Shown here one piece after another: positions 28,951 through 41,562 of a stretch of 64,000 bases of DNA. The notes below the pieces were generated by a model. That model made no database searches. It was not told the origin of the DNA and worked only from the letters and a program-made list of their open reading frames with translations. Origin of the DNA: Haemophilus influenzae (GTDB taxonomy: Bacteria; Pseudomonadota; Gammaproteobacteria; Enterobacterales; Pasteurellaceae). The stretch is taken from NCBI RefSeq assembly GCF_019703545.1, contig NZ_AP018771.1:1674001-1738000 (forward strand), in the 5' to 3' direction. Every line of letters begins with the position of its first letter. Position 1 is the stretch's first letter. Made by a program: the position numbers and the translations under genes.

Positions 28951-31086
28951 ATGTCTCGCACGATTATTCTTATCCCTGTAAGTACAGGCGTGGGTTTAAC
29001 TAGCATTAGTCTTGGATTAATCCACTCTCTCGAACAAAAAGGCACAAAAGTTGCTTTTATGAAACCAGTTTCTCAACCAAGCACTGGCGAAGATAAATTG
29101 GATCGCACAACTTCTATTATTCGCACTAGCACTAGCCTTGAAACTGCCGAACCTTTTATGTTAAGCGTGGCAGAATCATTAATTGGTCAAAATCAGTCTG
29201 ACGTATTGTTAGAAAAAATTGTAGCTAACCACCAACAATTAACCAAAAATAATGATATCGTTGTAGTTGAAGGTTTAATACCCACAAGAAAACACGGTTA
29301 CGCAAACAGTATCAACTATGAAATTGCACAAGCATTAGATGCGGAAATCGTATTAGTTGCAGCGCCAGCAACTGAAACCCCAACCGAATTAAAAGATCGT
29401 GTAGAAGCAGCAGCCTCTTTATTTGGTGGTAAAAACAATCCAAATCTTTTAGGTGTTGTTGTAAACAAATTTAATGCACCCGTTGATGAATCTGGTCGTA
29501 CACGCCCCGATCTTGCCGAAATCTTTGATTCATTCCAACACAATCATATTAGCGAAACAGAAGTAAACAAATTATTTGCAGGTAGTGCCATCAAGTTATT
29601 AGCTTGTGTGCCTTGGAATGCAAATTTAATCGCTACACGAGCAATCGACTTAGTCAAACATTTAGGTGCATCAATCATTAATGAAGGGGAAATCAATCGC
29701 CGTATTCGTGGTATCACTTTCTGTGCAAGAAGTTTACCAAATATGGTTGAGCATTTCCGTGCAGGCAGTTTATTAGTCGCTTCAGCAGATCGTCCAGATG
29801 TGCTTGTAGCAGCCACTCTCGCAGCGTCAAATGGTATTGAAATCGGCGGTATTTTATTAACAGGCGGTTATAAAATTGATGCTCAAATTAATAAACTTTG
29901 CCAACCTACTTTTGAAAAAGCAAAATTGCCGATCTTCCGTATTGAAGGCAATACTTGGCAAACGGCATTAAGTTTACAAAGCTTTAATCTTGAAGTGCCT
30001 GTTGATGACAAAGAACGTATTGAAAATATTAAACAATACATTAGCCAACACTTTAATGCTGACTTTATCAATAATTTAGTTGCAGATTCTAGCCGTTTAC
30101 CTCGCTTATCCCCACCTGCATTCCGTTTCCAATTAACTGAACTTGCTCGTGCGGCGAAAAAACGTATTGTGCTTCCTGAAGGCGATGAACCTCGTACAAT
30201 CAAAGCAGCTGTACTTTGTGCAGAACGTGGCATTGCTGAATGTGTACTTTTAGCAGATCCTGCATCAGTTCAACGTGTTGCAGAAGCACAAGGTGTTAAA
30301 TTAGGTAAAGGCATTACAATCATCAATCCTGCTGACGTTCGTGAAAACTATGTTGATCGTTTAGTTGAATTACGTAAAGCGAAAGGTATGACTGAAACCG
30401 CAGCTCGTGAGCAATTAGAAGACACTGTGGTACTTGGCACAATGATGCTAGAAGCAAATGAAGTGGATGGTTTAGTATCTGGCGCTGTCCACACGACTGC
30501 AAACACCATTCGACCACCAATGCAAATCATCAAAACTGCACCAGGTAGTTCAATCGTTTCTTCTATCTTCTTTATGTTATTACCAGATCAAGTGCTTGTT
30601 TATGGTGACTGTGCGGTAAACCCAGATCCAACTGCAGAACAACTTGCTGAAATTGCAATTCAATCAGCAGATTCTGCTAAAGCATTTGGTATTGATCCAA
30701 AAGTCGCGATGATTTCTTACTCAACAGGTACATCTGGTAGCGGTGCTGATGTAGAAAAAGTGAAAGAAGCAACTCGTATTGCGAAAGAAAAACGCCCTGA
30801 TTTATTAATCGATGGCCCATTACAATACGATGCGGCAGTGATGGAAGATGTGGCTCGCTCTAAAGCACCAAATTCACCAGTAGCAGGTAAAGCAACGGTA
30901 TTTGTATTCCCTGACTTAAATACGGGTAACACGACTTACAAAGCAGTACAACGCTCTGCAGATTTAGTGTCTATTGGCCCAATGCTTCAAGGTATGCGCA
31001 AACCAGTCAATGACTTATCTCGTGGTGCCTTAGTTGATGATATTGTGTACACAATTGCCTTAACCGCAATTCAAGCAACACAATAA
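28951..31086 (+). CDS. pta: Phosphate acetyltransferase (long form)
   Basis: A 711-residue Pta, converting acetyl-CoA and phosphate to acetyl phosphate. Three domains are visible: an N-terminal P-loop-like domain ([18 protein letters not shown]), a central DRTGG domain, and the C-terminal catalytic domain from about residue 390 with the family signature [17 protein letters not shown]. Length equals the E. coli long form (714). It follows ackA and ends at an inverted uptake-signal terminator. Confidence 0.96.
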   Translation: MSRTIILIPVSTGVGLTSISLGLIHSLEQKGTKVAFMKPVSQPSTGEDKLDRTTSIIRTSTSLETAEPFMLSVAESLIGQNQSDVLLEKIVANHQQLTKNNDIVVVEGLIPTRKHGYANSINYEIAQALDAEIVLVAAPATETPTELKDRVEAAASLFGGKNNPNLLGVVVNKFNAPVDESGRTRPDLAEIFDSFQHNHISETEVNKLFAGSAIKLLACVPWNANLIATRAIDLVKHLGASIINEGEINRRIRGITFCARSLPNMVEHFRAGSLLVASADRPDVLVAATLAASNGIEIGGILLTGGYKIDAQINKLCQPTFEKAKLPIFRIEGNTWQTALSLQSFNLEVPVDDKERIENIKQYISQHFNADFINNLVADSSRLPRLSPPAFRFQLTELARAAKKRIVLPEGDEPRTIKAAVLCAERGIAECVLLADPASVQRVAEAQGVKLGKGITIINPADVRENYVDRLVELRKAKGMTETAAREQLEDTVVLGTMMLEANEVDGLVSGAVHTTANTIRPPMQIIKTAPGSSIVSSIFFMLLPDQVLVYGDCAVNPDPTAEQLAEIAIQSADSAKAFGIDPKVAMISYSTGTSGSGADVEKVKEATRIAKEKRPDLLIDGPLQYDAAVMEDVARSKAPNSPVAGKATVFVFPDLNTGNTTYKAVQRSADLVSIGPMLQGMRKPVNDLSRGALVDDIVYTIALTAIQATQ

Positions 31087-31109
31087 TTCAAGTAAAAACA
31101 TAAAAGAAA

Positions 31110-31150
31110 ATACCGCACTTTGCCCTAGCAGTAAAAGTGCGGTATTTTTT
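31110..31150. terminator. Inverted uptake-signal terminator between pta and smrB
   Basis: ATACCGCACTTT and AAAGTGCGGTAT are perfect complements around a 13-base loop, followed by TTTTTT on the plus strand and TTTTCTTTT on the minus strand. Both arms are uptake-signal cores. Confidence 0.85.
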
Positions 31151-31160
31151 ATAACGTTTT

Positions 31161-31664
31161 TTACAAATCGACCAAAATCAAAATTGCGGCTTCACCGCCC
31201 CACTCCCTTGGTGCTTGATGTAATGCCCGCACTTTAGGATGTTGTACTAGCCAACGTGGAATTTGTTTTTTCAATGTAAAGGTGCCATAGCCCGTCATAA
31301 TGCTGGCACAATCAACATGCTCATTTTCACAAGCCAGTAAAAGTGCAGCTAATTCTTGCTTAGCTTGTTCACGGGTTAAACCGTGTAAATCTAAAAACAA
31401 TTCTGGCGAAAAATCTCCACGACGAAGTTGTTTTAATAAATGGGAATCTTCCCCATCACGTAAATATTTCACAACACCATCATTGTCATTCAGTAATGGC
31501 TCATATTCATCAGAAAAATAGAACAATGTATCTTCTTTAACTCGTAATTCTTTCAATTCTATTTTTTTCTGATCACGTTTTTGGCGGGGGGCAACAAAAG
31601 TATCTTGTTTAATTGGCTTAATGCCTTTGGTTTCCGCTCGGAATAAATCAAATTCGTCTTGCAT
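31161..31664 (-). CDS. smrB: Smr-domain protein SmrB (ribosome rescue endonuclease family)
   Basis: A 167-residue SmrB-type protein. In E. coli SmrB cleaves mRNA at collided ribosomes. The N-terminal segment (IKPIKQDTFVAPRQKR) matches the ribosome-binding region, and the Smr domain begins at LDLHGLTREQAKQEL near residue 92. DLHG is intact, but the second conserved motif, HGHG or HGxG in relatives, reads TGYG (CASIMTGYGTFTLKK). Whether this weakens cleavage is not known. Convergent with pta, divergent from prmB. Confidence 0.88.
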   Translation of the reverse strand: MQDEFDLFRAETKGIKPIKQDTFVAPRQKRDQKKIELKELRVKEDTLFYFSDEYEPLLNDNDGVVKYLRDGEDSHLLKQLRRGDFSPELFLDLHGLTREQAKQELAALLLACENEHVDCASIMTGYGTFTLKKQIPRWLVQHPKVRALHQAPREWGGEAAILILVDL

Positions 31665-31794
31665 TTTTTTCTCATTAATTTCAAATTTTGCGTATCATAT
31701 CATAGTTCTACATTCTCATCTGTGGTATAACTACGCCAAATTTTCATACCTAATTTTATGCTAACTTTTCTACTCACTTTTATGGAGAAATGCG

Positions 31795-32739
31795 ATGGAA
31801 ACCTCACATAACCAAGAATTAGTTGCAACTATCTTGGAAGATAATGTTGCAAACGAACTGCAAACCATCCAAGATTTTCTGCGTTGGACGTATAGCATTC
31901 TCAATCGATCTGATATTTACTTCGGGCAAGGGCACGATAATCCTTGGGATGAAAGCCTGCAACTCGTTTTAAGTGGCTTACATTTACCCATTGATTTACC
32001 TACCGAATTATTTAACAGTCGATTAACCCCATCTGAAAAAGAAACCTTAATTCAACTTGTATTAACCCGAATCGAACAACGCGTACCTGTGGCATATTTA
32101 ACAAATAGTGCTTGGTTCTGCGGTCACGAATTTTATGTCGATGAACGAACCATTATTCCACGTTCTCCAATTAGTGCTTTAATTCAAGATCGATTTGAAG
32201 ATTTAATTTCACAAGAACCAAATCATATTCTCGATCTATGCACAGGCAGCGGTTGTATTGCCATTGCTTGTGCTTATGCTTTCCCGAATGCGGAAGTAGA
32301 TGCGGTAGATTTATCGGTTGATGCACTTAATGTCGCAGAGATCAATATTTCACGCCATCAATTAGAGCATCGCGTATTCCCGATTCAATCAAACTTATTT
32401 GAAAATACTTTGGGACAAAAATACGATCTTATCGTGACCAATCCACCTTATGTGGATGAAGAAGATCTCGCCGATATGCCAGAAGAATTCCATTTTGAAC
32501 CAGAGTTAGCCTTAGGTTCTGGCAGTGATGGCTTAAACATTACCAAACAAATTTTAAAACAAGCACCAGATTACTTAACTGAAAATGGCGTGTTGGTGTG
32601 TGAAGTGGGTAATAGTATGATTAGCTTAATTGAGCAATATCCAGATGTACCATTTGAATGGGTAGAACTTAAAAATGGCGGACTAGGCGTATTTACTATT
32701 CAGCGTAAGGATTTAGTGAAATATCACGATCTGTTTTAA
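31795..32739 (+). CDS. prmB: Ribosomal protein L3 glutamine methyltransferase PrmB
   Basis: A 314-residue SAM-dependent N5-glutamine methyltransferase acting on ribosomal protein L3. The SAM motif LDLCTGSGCIAIACAYAFP is near residue 142, and the catalytic NPPY is in IVTNPPYVDEEDLADMP. The N-terminal segment matches PrmB rather than PrmC (NELQTIQDFLRW). Stands alone, divergent from smrB, with an inverted uptake-signal terminator after it. Confidence 0.95.
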   Translation: METSHNQELVATILEDNVANELQTIQDFLRWTYSILNRSDIYFGQGHDNPWDESLQLVLSGLHLPIDLPTELFNSRLTPSEKETLIQLVLTRIEQRVPVAYLTNSAWFCGHEFYVDERTIIPRSPISALIQDRFEDLISQEPNHILDLCTGSGCIAIACAYAFPNAEVDAVDLSVDALNVAEINISRHQLEHRVFPIQSNLFENTLGQKYDLIVTNPPYVDEEDLADMPEEFHFEPELALGSGSDGLNITKQILKQAPDYLTENGVLVCEVGNSMISLIEQYPDVPFEWVELKNGGLGVFTIQRKDLVKYHDLF

Positions 32740-32745
32740 TCTTTC

Positions 32746-32784
32746 AAGTGCGGTTAAAATTCTTATTAAATTTCAACCGCACTT
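32746..32784. terminator. Inverted uptake-signal terminator between prmB and cysB
   Basis: AAGTGCGGTTAAAATT and AAATTTCAACCGCACTT form a long imperfect stem between the convergent stops. Confidence 0.7.
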
Positions 32785-32797
32785 CATTTATACATTG

Positions 32798-34853
<2,056 letters not shown>

Positions 34854-34900
34854 TGTTTTCCTTGAATAATGGAAAGGTCGCTTTCACAAGCGTCTATAAG

Positions 34901-35524
34901 TTAAATAAAAGGAGCAGTACTCCCACTTCCTTCGCGCAAAATCACTGGCGATTCTTCCGTTAAATCTACCACTGTTGTAGGCTCTTGCCCTAAATATCCA
35001 CCATGAATAATTAACTCCACTTGGTGTTCCAAACGATCACGAATTTCTTCAGGATCGGATTGCGTAGTATGTTCTTCATTCGGCAACATTAACGAACAAG
35101 ATAAAATCGGCTCGCCTAAGGCTGAAAGCAAATCTAAAGCAATTTTATTATCTGGTACGCGTAAACCAATGGTTTTACGTTTTGATGTCATTAAACGACG
35201 CGGTAATTCTTTCGTTGCCGTAAGAATAAAAGTATAACGCCCTGGCGTATTATTTTTAATCAAACGATAAGCGGTATTATTTACCCTTGCATAAGTTGAA
35301 AGTTCCGACAAATCGCTACACACCAAGGTAAAATTATGTCCTTCAGGCAATTTACGAATTGCTACAATGCGATCCATTGCGTGTTTATCGCCCATCATAC
35401 AGCCCAAGGCATATCCCGAATCCGTTGGATACACAATCACACCGCCTTTTTGTAAAATCTCTACGGCTTGATTAATCAAGCGCACTTGTGGATTTTCAGG
35501 GTGGATATAGAAAAATTGGCTCAT
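34901..35524 (-). CDS. yciO: YciO/Sua5 family protein
   Basis: A 207-residue protein of the Sua5/YciO/YrdC family, related to threonylcarbamoyl-AMP synthase. The KxR-type motif region GGVIVYPTDSGYALGCMMGD and the PGRYTFILTATKELPRR segment are visible. YciO itself is a paralogue; t6A synthesis is normally done by TsaC, so its exact role is uncertain. It sits upstream of rluB, the same neighbourhood as in E. coli. Confidence 0.85.
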   Translation of the reverse strand: MSQFFYIHPENPQVRLINQAVEILQKGGVIVYPTDSGYALGCMMGDKHAMDRIVAIRKLPEGHNFTLVCSDLSELSTYARVNNTAYRLIKNNTPGRYTFILTATKELPRRLMTSKRKTIGLRVPDNKIALDLLSALGEPILSCSLMLPNEEHTTQSDPEEIRDRLEHQVELIIHGGYLGQEPTTVVDLTEESPVILREGSGSTAPFI

Positions 35525-35644
35525 GTGTTTCTTCCTTAAAAAGTGTGCGCTGATTATAGCAGTTTTGCACTCACTTTATAATGGCGAGCATATAAAAATA
35601 AAGGTGCAGGGAATCAATCTACGCCTTGTCAAACTAAAGTGCGG

Positions 35645-36526
35645 TTAATTTTTAGATGATTTTAATAGCTTTCTCAAGGCTTCACCAATTTCAGCAAGGC
35701 TTTTTACACAGGTCACACCAGCGGCTTCTAACGCTGCAATTTTTTCTACTGCAGTACCTTTTCCGCCGCTAATAATGGCTCCCGCATGCCCCATCCGTTT
35801 GCCTTTTGGCGCAGTGATACCCGCAATATAGGCAACCACTGGTTTAGTGACGTTATCTTTAATGAAGATTGCCGCTTCTTCCTCTGCAGAGCCGCCAATC
35901 TCGCCAATCATCACAATGGCTTCTGTTTCGGGATCTTGTTGAAATCTTTCGAGAATATCAATAAAACTAGAACCCAGAATAGGATCTCCCCCGATACCCA
36001 CACAAGTCGATTGTCCAAAGCCTTCATCTGTAGTTTGTTTTACTGCTTCATAAGTTAAAGTTCCAGAACGAGAAACAATCCCCACTTTACCTTTTTTATG
36101 TATGTGAGCTGGCATAATGCCGATTTTAGATTCATCAGGCGTAATCACACCTGGGCAATTTGGCCCAATCATCACAACGCCTGTTTCATTTAATTTTTGT
36201 TTTACCTTAAGCATATCCAATGTAGGAATACCTTCAGTAATACAGACAATTAACTGAATCCCTGCATCAATGGCTTCAATTATGGCATCTTTACAAAATG
36301 ATGCTGGCACATAAATGACCGTCGCTGTTGCCCCCGTATTTTCGACAGCTTCACGAACTGTATTAAATACAGGTAAACCAAGATGAGTGGTTCCACCTTT
36401 ATTTGGCGATACGCCACCGACTAATTGCGTTCCGTAGGCCAATGCTTGTTCAGAATGAAAAGTCCCTTGTCCACCAGTAAAACCTTGGCAAATCACTTTG
36501 GTATTTTTATCAATTAAAATCGCCAT
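35645..36526 (-). CDS. sucD: Succinyl-CoA synthetase alpha subunit
   Basis: A 293-residue alpha subunit, carrying the phospho-histidine loop ([10 protein letters not shown] near residue 246) and the N-terminal CoA-binding fold ([13 protein letters not shown]). With SucC it interconverts succinyl-CoA and succinate with ATP formation. Its start overlaps the sucC stop (TAATG). The dehydrogenase genes sucAB, which precede sucCD in E. coli, are not here. Confidence 0.97.
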   Translation of the reverse strand: MAILIDKNTKVICQGFTGGQGTFHSEQALAYGTQLVGGVSPNKGGTTHLGLPVFNTVREAVENTGATATVIYVPASFCKDAIIEAIDAGIQLIVCITEGIPTLDMLKVKQKLNETGVVMIGPNCPGVITPDESKIGIMPAHIHKKGKVGIVSRSGTLTYEAVKQTTDEGFGQSTCVGIGGDPILGSSFIDILERFQQDPETEAIVMIGEIGGSAEEEAAIFIKDNVTKPVVAYIAGITAPKGKRMGHAGAIISGGKGTAVEKIAALEAAGVTCVKSLAEIGEALRKLLKSSKN

Positions 36527-37695
36527 TAGTGTTCTCCTTTTGCTGCATTCACGGCTAATTCTGCGGCTTGTTGTAAACTCTGTGCGGTAAGAATATTAAC
36601 GTCACTTTCCACTAAAATTTGGCGACCCATTTCAGCATTCGTTCCTTCTAATCGCACAACCACAGGCACTCTCACGCCCACTTCATTTACTGCAGCAATC
36701 ACGCCTTCAGCAATCAAATCACAACGAACAATGCCACCAAAAATATTCACTAAAATCACTTTAACGGAAGGATCGGTTAAAATGATTTTGAACGCTTCAG
36801 CAACCCGCTCTTGCGTTGCACCACCACCCACATCAAGAAAATTCGCAGGCTTCCCACCATAGAGTTTCACAATATCCATGGTACCCATTGCAAGCCCAGC
36901 CCCGTTTACCATACAACCAATATCGCCCTCTAAAGCCACATAGTTTAACTGGAATTTTTCAGCTTCTGCTTCACGGGCATCATTTTGAGTTAAATCTTGC
37001 AGTGCCAATAAATCTTTATGGCGAAATAAAGCGTTATCATCGACAGATATTTTGGCATCGAGACAAACCAAATTGCCTTGTTGAGTGAGAACAAGCGGAT
37101 TGACTTCCACTAAAGATAAATCTTTTTCTAAAAACAAACGAGATAAGCCCATAAAGATATCGGTAAACTGTTTGTTTTGTGCATCACTTAACCCTAATTT
37201 AAACGCCAATTCACGGCCTTGATAAGGCAATCCTCCAAATAAAGGATCAATCTCGACTTTGTGGAGTAAGTGCGGTGTATTTTGCGCGACTTCTTCAATA
37301 TTCATTCCACCAGCAGGAGAAGCAATAAACACCACTTTTTGAGAGGCACGATCAACAACCGCACTTAAGTAAAATTCTTTATCAATATCGCAAGTTTCTT
37401 CAAAATAAATCTGGTTTACTGGCTGACCCAATTTATCCGTTTGAAAAGTGACTAAACGTTGTCCCAGCCATTTTTCTGCAAAAGCTCTCGCTTCCTCTAC
37501 ATCCTGTACCAATTTAACGCCACCCGCTTTACCACGCCCACCAGCATGAACTTGGCATTTCGCTGCCCACTTATCGCCAGAAAGTTGAGCCAGTACCAAA
37601 TCGACATCCTCAACAGATTGACAGACCGCCCCATTTTTTACGGGTAATCCATAATGCTCAAATAGTTGTTTTGCTTGGTATTCGTGTAAATTCAT
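36526..37695 (-). CDS. sucC: Succinyl-CoA synthetase beta subunit
   Basis: A 389-residue beta subunit with the ATP-grasp fold. The N-terminus [19 protein letters not shown], the glycine-rich [14 protein letters not shown] and the C-terminal [10 protein letters not shown] are typical. AAAGGACG precedes the ATG. It follows rlmM by 35 bases and leads sucD. Confidence 0.97.
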   Translation of the reverse strand: MNLHEYQAKQLFEHYGLPVKNGAVCQSVEDVDLVLAQLSGDKWAAKCQVHAGGRGKAGGVKLVQDVEEARAFAEKWLGQRLVTFQTDKLGQPVNQIYFEETCDIDKEFYLSAVVDRASQKVVFIASPAGGMNIEEVAQNTPHLLHKVEIDPLFGGLPYQGRELAFKLGLSDAQNKQFTDIFMGLSRLFLEKDLSLVEVNPLVLTQQGNLVCLDAKISVDDNALFRHKDLLALQDLTQNDAREAEAEKFQLNYVALEGDIGCMVNGAGLAMGTMDIVKLYGGKPANFLDVGGGATQERVAEAFKIILTDPSVKVILVNIFGGIVRCDLIAEGVIAAVNEVGVRVPVVVRLEGTNAEMGRQILVESDVNILTAQSLQQAAELAVNAAKGEH

Positions 37696-37730
37696 TCGCG
37701 ACGTCCTTTTTGGTTATGAAAACAATTCAC

Positions 37731-38822
37731 TCAAGGTTTTAATGCTATATGAACCGTGATTTCTTCACGATCGTGATATAAATGTTTTGCTTGGATATCA
37801 AAATTTAAATTCTGCTCAGCCAACATAACAGCCAAGTTTTCTAAACATAATATCACTTCTTGATAACGTTTTTTCATGGGTAATTTTAAATTGAAGATGG
37901 TTTCTCGGCACCAACCATTCAACAACCATTTACCAATCAATAAAGAAATACGACTTGGTTGTTCCACCATATCACAGACTAACCAATCTACTTTTTTCCT
38001 TTTTGGGGGCTGAAATGTAAAACCATCTTCCGCGCAATGTTCAATGCGCCCCGTATCATGCAAACTCGCCGCCATTTTTCCGTGATCAACAGCATAAACA
38101 AATAAACCTCGTTTGACTAATTGATACGTCCAACCACCAGGGCAAGCCCCTAAATCAACGCCAATCATATTTTCATTTAAACGTTTATTCTCTTCTTTAC
38201 GCGGAATAAAAGTCAAAATAGCTTCTTCTAGTTTTAACGTGGAGCGACTCGGTGCATCTGCAGGAAATTTTAAACGAGGGATTCCCATAAAATGGGAGGA
38301 ATGATTATCCACATAAGAATATCCCACATAACAGCAATTCGGTTTTACAAAAAAACAATGTAAAAATTGACCGCACTTTTGACTCGCCTTTGCCGAAAGC
38401 CAACCTTGTTTTTTCAATGCCTGACGTAAAGGCACGGTAAATTTACGACAAAAAGTGGAAAGCTCCTTCGCTTCATTTGTATCTGCAGTTTCTACAAAAA
38501 GCTCGCTAGATTGAGCAAAATTAAGTTGTTGTGATAATTCTTTAAACGCCGCCACGATGGGACTAATACGATCAGCGGGATCTAAATCTTCCAATAAATC
38601 GGAAATAACCATCATCTGACGAGCAAAAATCAAACGATTAAAAGGAATGTCTCGGGCAAGGCGATCTGCCTCATCAGGTTGATAACATTCAAAAATCACA
38701 TAGCCCGAATTATCTTGTACTCGTGCAAAACCAAATACACCTAAATGACTTGCTTGATCGGTAATCTCTGCGGCGACTTCTTTCTCAAAACCTGGGCGAC
38801 AATATAATGCGAGTTTATTCAT
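37731..38822 (-). CDS. rlmM: 23S rRNA 2'-O-ribose C2498 methyltransferase RlmM
   Basis: A 363-residue enzyme that methylates the ribose of C2498 in 23S rRNA. I start it at the ATG at 38822 ([16 protein letters not shown]), which overlaps the last codons of gcvA, instead of a longer in-frame start inside gcvA. An N-terminal THUMP domain precedes the Rossmann methyltransferase domain with SAM motif [18 protein letters not shown]. The K-D-K-E catalytic set fits K near [12 protein letters not shown] and NLKLPMKKR. Confidence 0.93.
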   Translation of the reverse strand: MNKLALYCRPGFEKEVAAEITDQASHLGVFGFARVQDNSGYVIFECYQPDEADRLARDIPFNRLIFARQMMVISDLLEDLDPADRISPIVAAFKELSQQLNFAQSSELFVETADTNEAKELSTFCRKFTVPLRQALKKQGWLSAKASQKCGQFLHCFFVKPNCCYVGYSYVDNHSSHFMGIPRLKFPADAPSRSTLKLEEAILTFIPRKEENKRLNENMIGVDLGACPGGWTYQLVKRGLFVYAVDHGKMAASLHDTGRIEHCAEDGFTFQPPKRKKVDWLVCDMVEQPSRISLLIGKWLLNGWCRETIFNLKLPMKKRYQEVILCLENLAVMLAEQNLNFDIQAKHLYHDREEITVHIALKP

Positions 38823-39708
38823 TTTCTTCTTGTTTAATTGAGTTAATAATCCACTGACGGAATGCTTGAATTTTTTGGTCATCAAGGCGATCAAGATGAT
38901 TGACCACATAAAATGATTTTGGATCAGGCAAATTAGTCGGCAACACTGCTTGCAATGATCCATTTTCAATTTCTTGCAAGGCTAATAAGCGATTAGCTAA
39001 TACAATGCCTTGCCCGTGAATAGCCGCCTGTAACGCCATAAATGTATGGCTAAATAACGGCCCTTGCTGAATATTTAAATCATCTAACTGTAAATGATTT
39101 GCCATCGCTTGCCAATTATCACAGGTATGAATGTGAATTAATGTGTGTTTTTTTAAATCTTCAGGTTGAATAATTGGATTTTCTGCTAGCAATTCAGGTG
39201 AGGCTAAAATCAATAAATTTTCTTCGCAAAGACGATCTACTTGAAGATTCTGCCAATTTCCCAAACCATAATAAATAGCAAGATCAATTTCTTTATTTAA
39301 CAAACCTTCATCTTGATCCACGCCTGTTAAACGAACCTCAATTTGCGGATAAAGCTGATTAAATTCACTTAAATGTGGCACTAACCATTGGATACCAAAA
39401 GTTTGTGGCACACTAATGTTTAAGTGAGGATCTGCTTTTAACATCAACAATCGCTCTGTTGCTTCATTTAAGCGACGCAGAATTTTATTAATATCAACAA
39501 AATAAGCTTTACCAAGCTCCGTTAATTCTAAAGAACGATTCTTTCGCTTAAATAATTCAATCCCTAAAAATTCTTCTAATAATTTAATTTGATGACTAAC
39601 CGCCGCCTGTGTAACACAAAGCTCATCTGCTGCTTTAGTAAAACTTAAATAACGAGCAGCCGACTCAAAAGATTTTAGTGAATTCAATGGTGGCAAACGT
39701 TTATACAT
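38815..39708 (-). CDS. gcvA: GcvA LysR-type regulator of glycine cleavage
   Basis: A 297-residue LysR-family regulator. The start at 39708 ([19 protein letters not shown]) follows the E. coli GcvA N-terminus and has GGAA upstream. The HTH is [20 protein letters not shown]. GcvA activates gcvTHP and the GcvB small RNA in enteric bacteria. Here the gcvB RNA gene lies divergently within 130 bases, which strengthens the assignment. The 3' end overlaps rlmM. Confidence 0.93.
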   Translation of the reverse strand: MYKRLPPLNSLKSFESAARYLSFTKAADELCVTQAAVSHQIKLLEEFLGIELFKRKNRSLELTELGKAYFVDINKILRRLNEATERLLMLKADPHLNISVPQTFGIQWLVPHLSEFNQLYPQIEVRLTGVDQDEGLLNKEIDLAIYYGLGNWQNLQVDRLCEENLLILASPELLAENPIIQPEDLKKHTLIHIHTCDNWQAMANHLQLDDLNIQQGPLFSHTFMALQAAIHGQGIVLANRLLALQEIENGSLQAVLPTNLPDPKSFYVVNHLDRLDDQKIQAFRQWIINSIKQEENE

Positions 39709-39797
39709 AAGTATTTCCATTTATAAAATTTTCGTCTATAATGGACAAGATTTATTTCAAATTAGTTTTTCTAATACCTCAAATAAAAAAACGTCAC

Positions 39798-39826
39798 TTG
39801 TCCTTTCCTACCCTTTTCCTTACAAT
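39798..39826 (+). promoter_or_regulatory. gcvB promoter
   Basis: TTGTCC (39798-39803), 17 bases, then TACAAT (39821-39826). The predicted start is near 39833, exactly where the first hairpin of the RNA begins. Confidence 0.7.
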
Positions 39827-39832
39827 ACAACC

Positions 39833-40007
39833 ATACTTAATGATTGGTAATTCCTTACTAGTTAATGAGTTTCAGACTTAAGTATGATGTTGTGTTTGCA
39901 TATAGTTCGGGAAACCGAACTTGAGTAACAATTTGTTACTCATTTACTTCCTGTATATTATTAAACCGATTTGGTTAAACGCTGCTCTCATTGAGTGGCG
40001 TTTTTTT
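39833..40007 (+). ncRNA. gcvB: GcvB small regulatory RNA
   Basis: A Hfq-dependent trans-acting RNA of about 175 bases that represses amino-acid and peptide transporter mRNAs. ATACTTAA (39833-39840) pairs with TTAAGTAT (39878-39885). The GU-rich seed GATGTTGTGTTTGC follows at 39886-39899, closely matching the R1 seed of enteric GcvB. Next come two hairpins (AGTTCGG-GAAA-CCGAACT at 39904-39921 and GAGTAACA-N3-TGTTACTC), the second conserved single-stranded motif ACTTCCTGTA, and a terminator at 39978-40007 ending in T7. Position divergent from gcvA matches E. coli. It is easily missed because it has no ORF. Confidence 0.92.
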
Positions 40008-40181
40008 CATCCCGATTTTAGCATAACTATATCTTTATTTCCTGCCCTGTTTCCAAAATTTCATTATTCCTTTTTAGTTGGCTAAAAATTGCATCATTTC
40101 GAGAATTTATTATTTAAATCACTTCAGGAATGGTGTAGATTAAGCGAAATTTCATTCAAAAAATAATATTAAGGAAGTAAA

Positions 40182-41213
40182 ATGAAAGACTTAGACTGGA
40201 ATAACCTTGGTTTTAGTTATATTAAAACAGATTACCGCTTCATCGCTCACTGGAAAGATGGCAAATGGGACGAAGGAAAACTCACTACAGATAGCACATT
40301 ACATATTCACGAAGGTTCAACCGCTCTTCACTACGGTCAGCAATGTTTTGAAGGATTAAAGGCTTACCGTTGCAAAGATGGTTCAATCAACTTATTCCGC
40401 CCGCAAGCAAATGCAGAGCGTATGCAACGTACCGCAGACCGTCTTTTAATGCCACGCGTACCAACTGAATTATTCGTGCGTGCATGTAAAGAAGTGGTTA
40501 AAGCTAACCAAGATTGGTTGGGTCCTTACGGTTCTGGTGCAACCTTATACTTACGTCCATTCTTAATTGGCGTGGGCGAAAATATCGGCGTGAAAACGGC
40601 ACCAGAGTTTATTTTCTCTGTTTTTTGTTGCCCAGTGGGTGCTTACTTCAAAGGTGGTTTGGCTCCATCAAACTTTATCACGACTGATTACGACCGTGCT
40701 GCACCAATGGGCACTGGTGGTGTGAAAGTGGGCGGGAACTACGCAGCAAGCTTACTTCCACACGAATTAGCCGCAGAACAAGGTACGCCAGAACGTAAAT
40801 TTGCGGATGCAATCTATTTAGATCCAAAAACTCACACAAAAATTGAAGAAGTCGGTGCGGCAAACTTCTTTGGGATCACAAAAGACAATAAATTCATCAC
40901 ACCAAAATCAGAATCTATTTTACCAAGTATCACTAAATACTCTCTTTTACATATCGCAAAAGAGCGTTTAGGTATGGAAGCTATTGAAGGCGATGTGTAT
41001 ATCGATCAACTCGATCAATTCGTAGAAGCGGGTGCGTGCGGTACAGCGGCGGTGATTACCCCAGTGGGCGGCATTCAACACAACGGAAAATTCCACGTAT
41101 TCTATTCAGAAACTGAAGTAGGCCCTGTTACCCGTCGTCTTTATGATGAATTAACAGGCATTCAATTCGGTGATATCGAAGCGCCTGAAGGCTGGATTGT
41201 GAAAGTGGAATAA
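40182..41213 (+). CDS. ilvE: Branched-chain amino acid aminotransferase
   Basis: A 343-residue fold-type IV PLP enzyme of the longer class, the last step of leucine, isoleucine and valine synthesis. The PLP lysine is in [14 protein letters not shown], and [11 protein letters not shown] and GAANFFGI are conserved. AAGGAAG precedes the ATG. The 174 bases between the gcvB terminator and this start hold its promoter, with no clear operator that I could name. Confidence 0.95.
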   Translation: MKDLDWNNLGFSYIKTDYRFIAHWKDGKWDEGKLTTDSTLHIHEGSTALHYGQQCFEGLKAYRCKDGSINLFRPQANAERMQRTADRLLMPRVPTELFVRACKEVVKANQDWLGPYGSGATLYLRPFLIGVGENIGVKTAPEFIFSVFCCPVGAYFKGGLAPSNFITTDYDRAAPMGTGGVKVGGNYAASLLPHELAAEQGTPERKFADAIYLDPKTHTKIEEVGAANFFGITKDNKFITPKSESILPSITKYSLLHIAKERLGMEAIEGDVYIDQLDQFVEAGACGTAAVITPVGGIQHNGKFHVFYSETEVGPVTRRLYDELTGIQFGDIEAPEGWIVKVE

Positions 41214-41233
41214 TTTCTACCAATAGAAAAACG

Positions 41234-41266
41234 AAAGTGCGGTTAAAAATCAACCGCACTTTTTTA
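41234..41266. terminator. Inverted uptake-signal terminator after ilvE
   Basis: AAAGTGCGGTT and AACCGCACTTT are perfect arms around a seven-base loop, then TTTTT. It overlaps the stop codon of the convergent mini-lipoprotein gene. Confidence 0.85.
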
Positions 41267-41407
41267 TTGATTCAATCCCCATTGGCGAGAATCTTTATCA
41301 AATTTAACACCTGAATGCGAACCTTCTGCACCGTTAAAATACACATCCTTATTTGCGCAAGCTGAAATAATCAACGCGCCTGCGATAATCAACAACCATT
41401 TTTTCAT
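41264..41407 (-). CDS. Mini-lipoprotein of 47 residues
   Basis: The ATG at 41407 opens MKKWLLIIAGALIISACANK, a lipoprotein signal peptide with a lipobox (ISAC, lipidated Cys17). Only about 30 residues follow, with KFDKDSRQWGLNQ at the end. AAGG lies upstream. The protein would be anchored to a membrane by its lipid. I do not recognise a functional family. It lies convergent with ilvE and divergent from queC; its stop lies inside the shared terminator. Confidence 0.75.
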   Translation of the reverse strand: MKKWLLIIAGALIISACANKDVYFNGAEGSHSGVKFDKDSRQWGLNQ

Positions 41408-41490
41408 AAGTAAACCTTTTTGCTAAATTAAAAACCTGCGAATTGTAGCACAACGACTTCACATCCAACGAAATATTTCACTTGTCTTGC

Positions 41491-41496
41491 TAAAAT
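41491..41496 (+). promoter_or_regulatory. -10 box of the queCDE leader
   Basis: TAAAAT 70 bases before queC; transcription from here would include the whole riboswitch. The -35 region is weak. Confidence 0.4.
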
Positions 41497-41518
41497 AGAA
41501 CTTCCCCACTAGAATACC

Positions 41519-41556
41519 CCCCGTAGTTCGCAAACCTCCTACAATAAAAAACTAGG
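41519..41556 (+). promoter_or_regulatory. preQ1-I riboswitch
   Basis: GTAG (41523-41526) and CTAC (41539-41542) form P1 around the loop TTCGCAAACCTC. The A-rich tail AATAAAAAACTAGG follows, as in the preQ1 class I aptamer. The tail AGG can pair with CCT in the loop as the pseudoknot, and the same AGG sits seven bases before the queC ATG as its ribosome binding site. Binding of preQ1 should therefore hide it and lower queCDE translation. Confidence 0.88.
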
Positions 41557-41562
41557 TAAAAT

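Noticed and set aside
38823..38969. Longer N-terminus for RlmM starting inside gcvA
   Set aside because: The extra residues lie out of frame within gcvA and have no family counterpart; [12 protein letters not shown] is the standard start.
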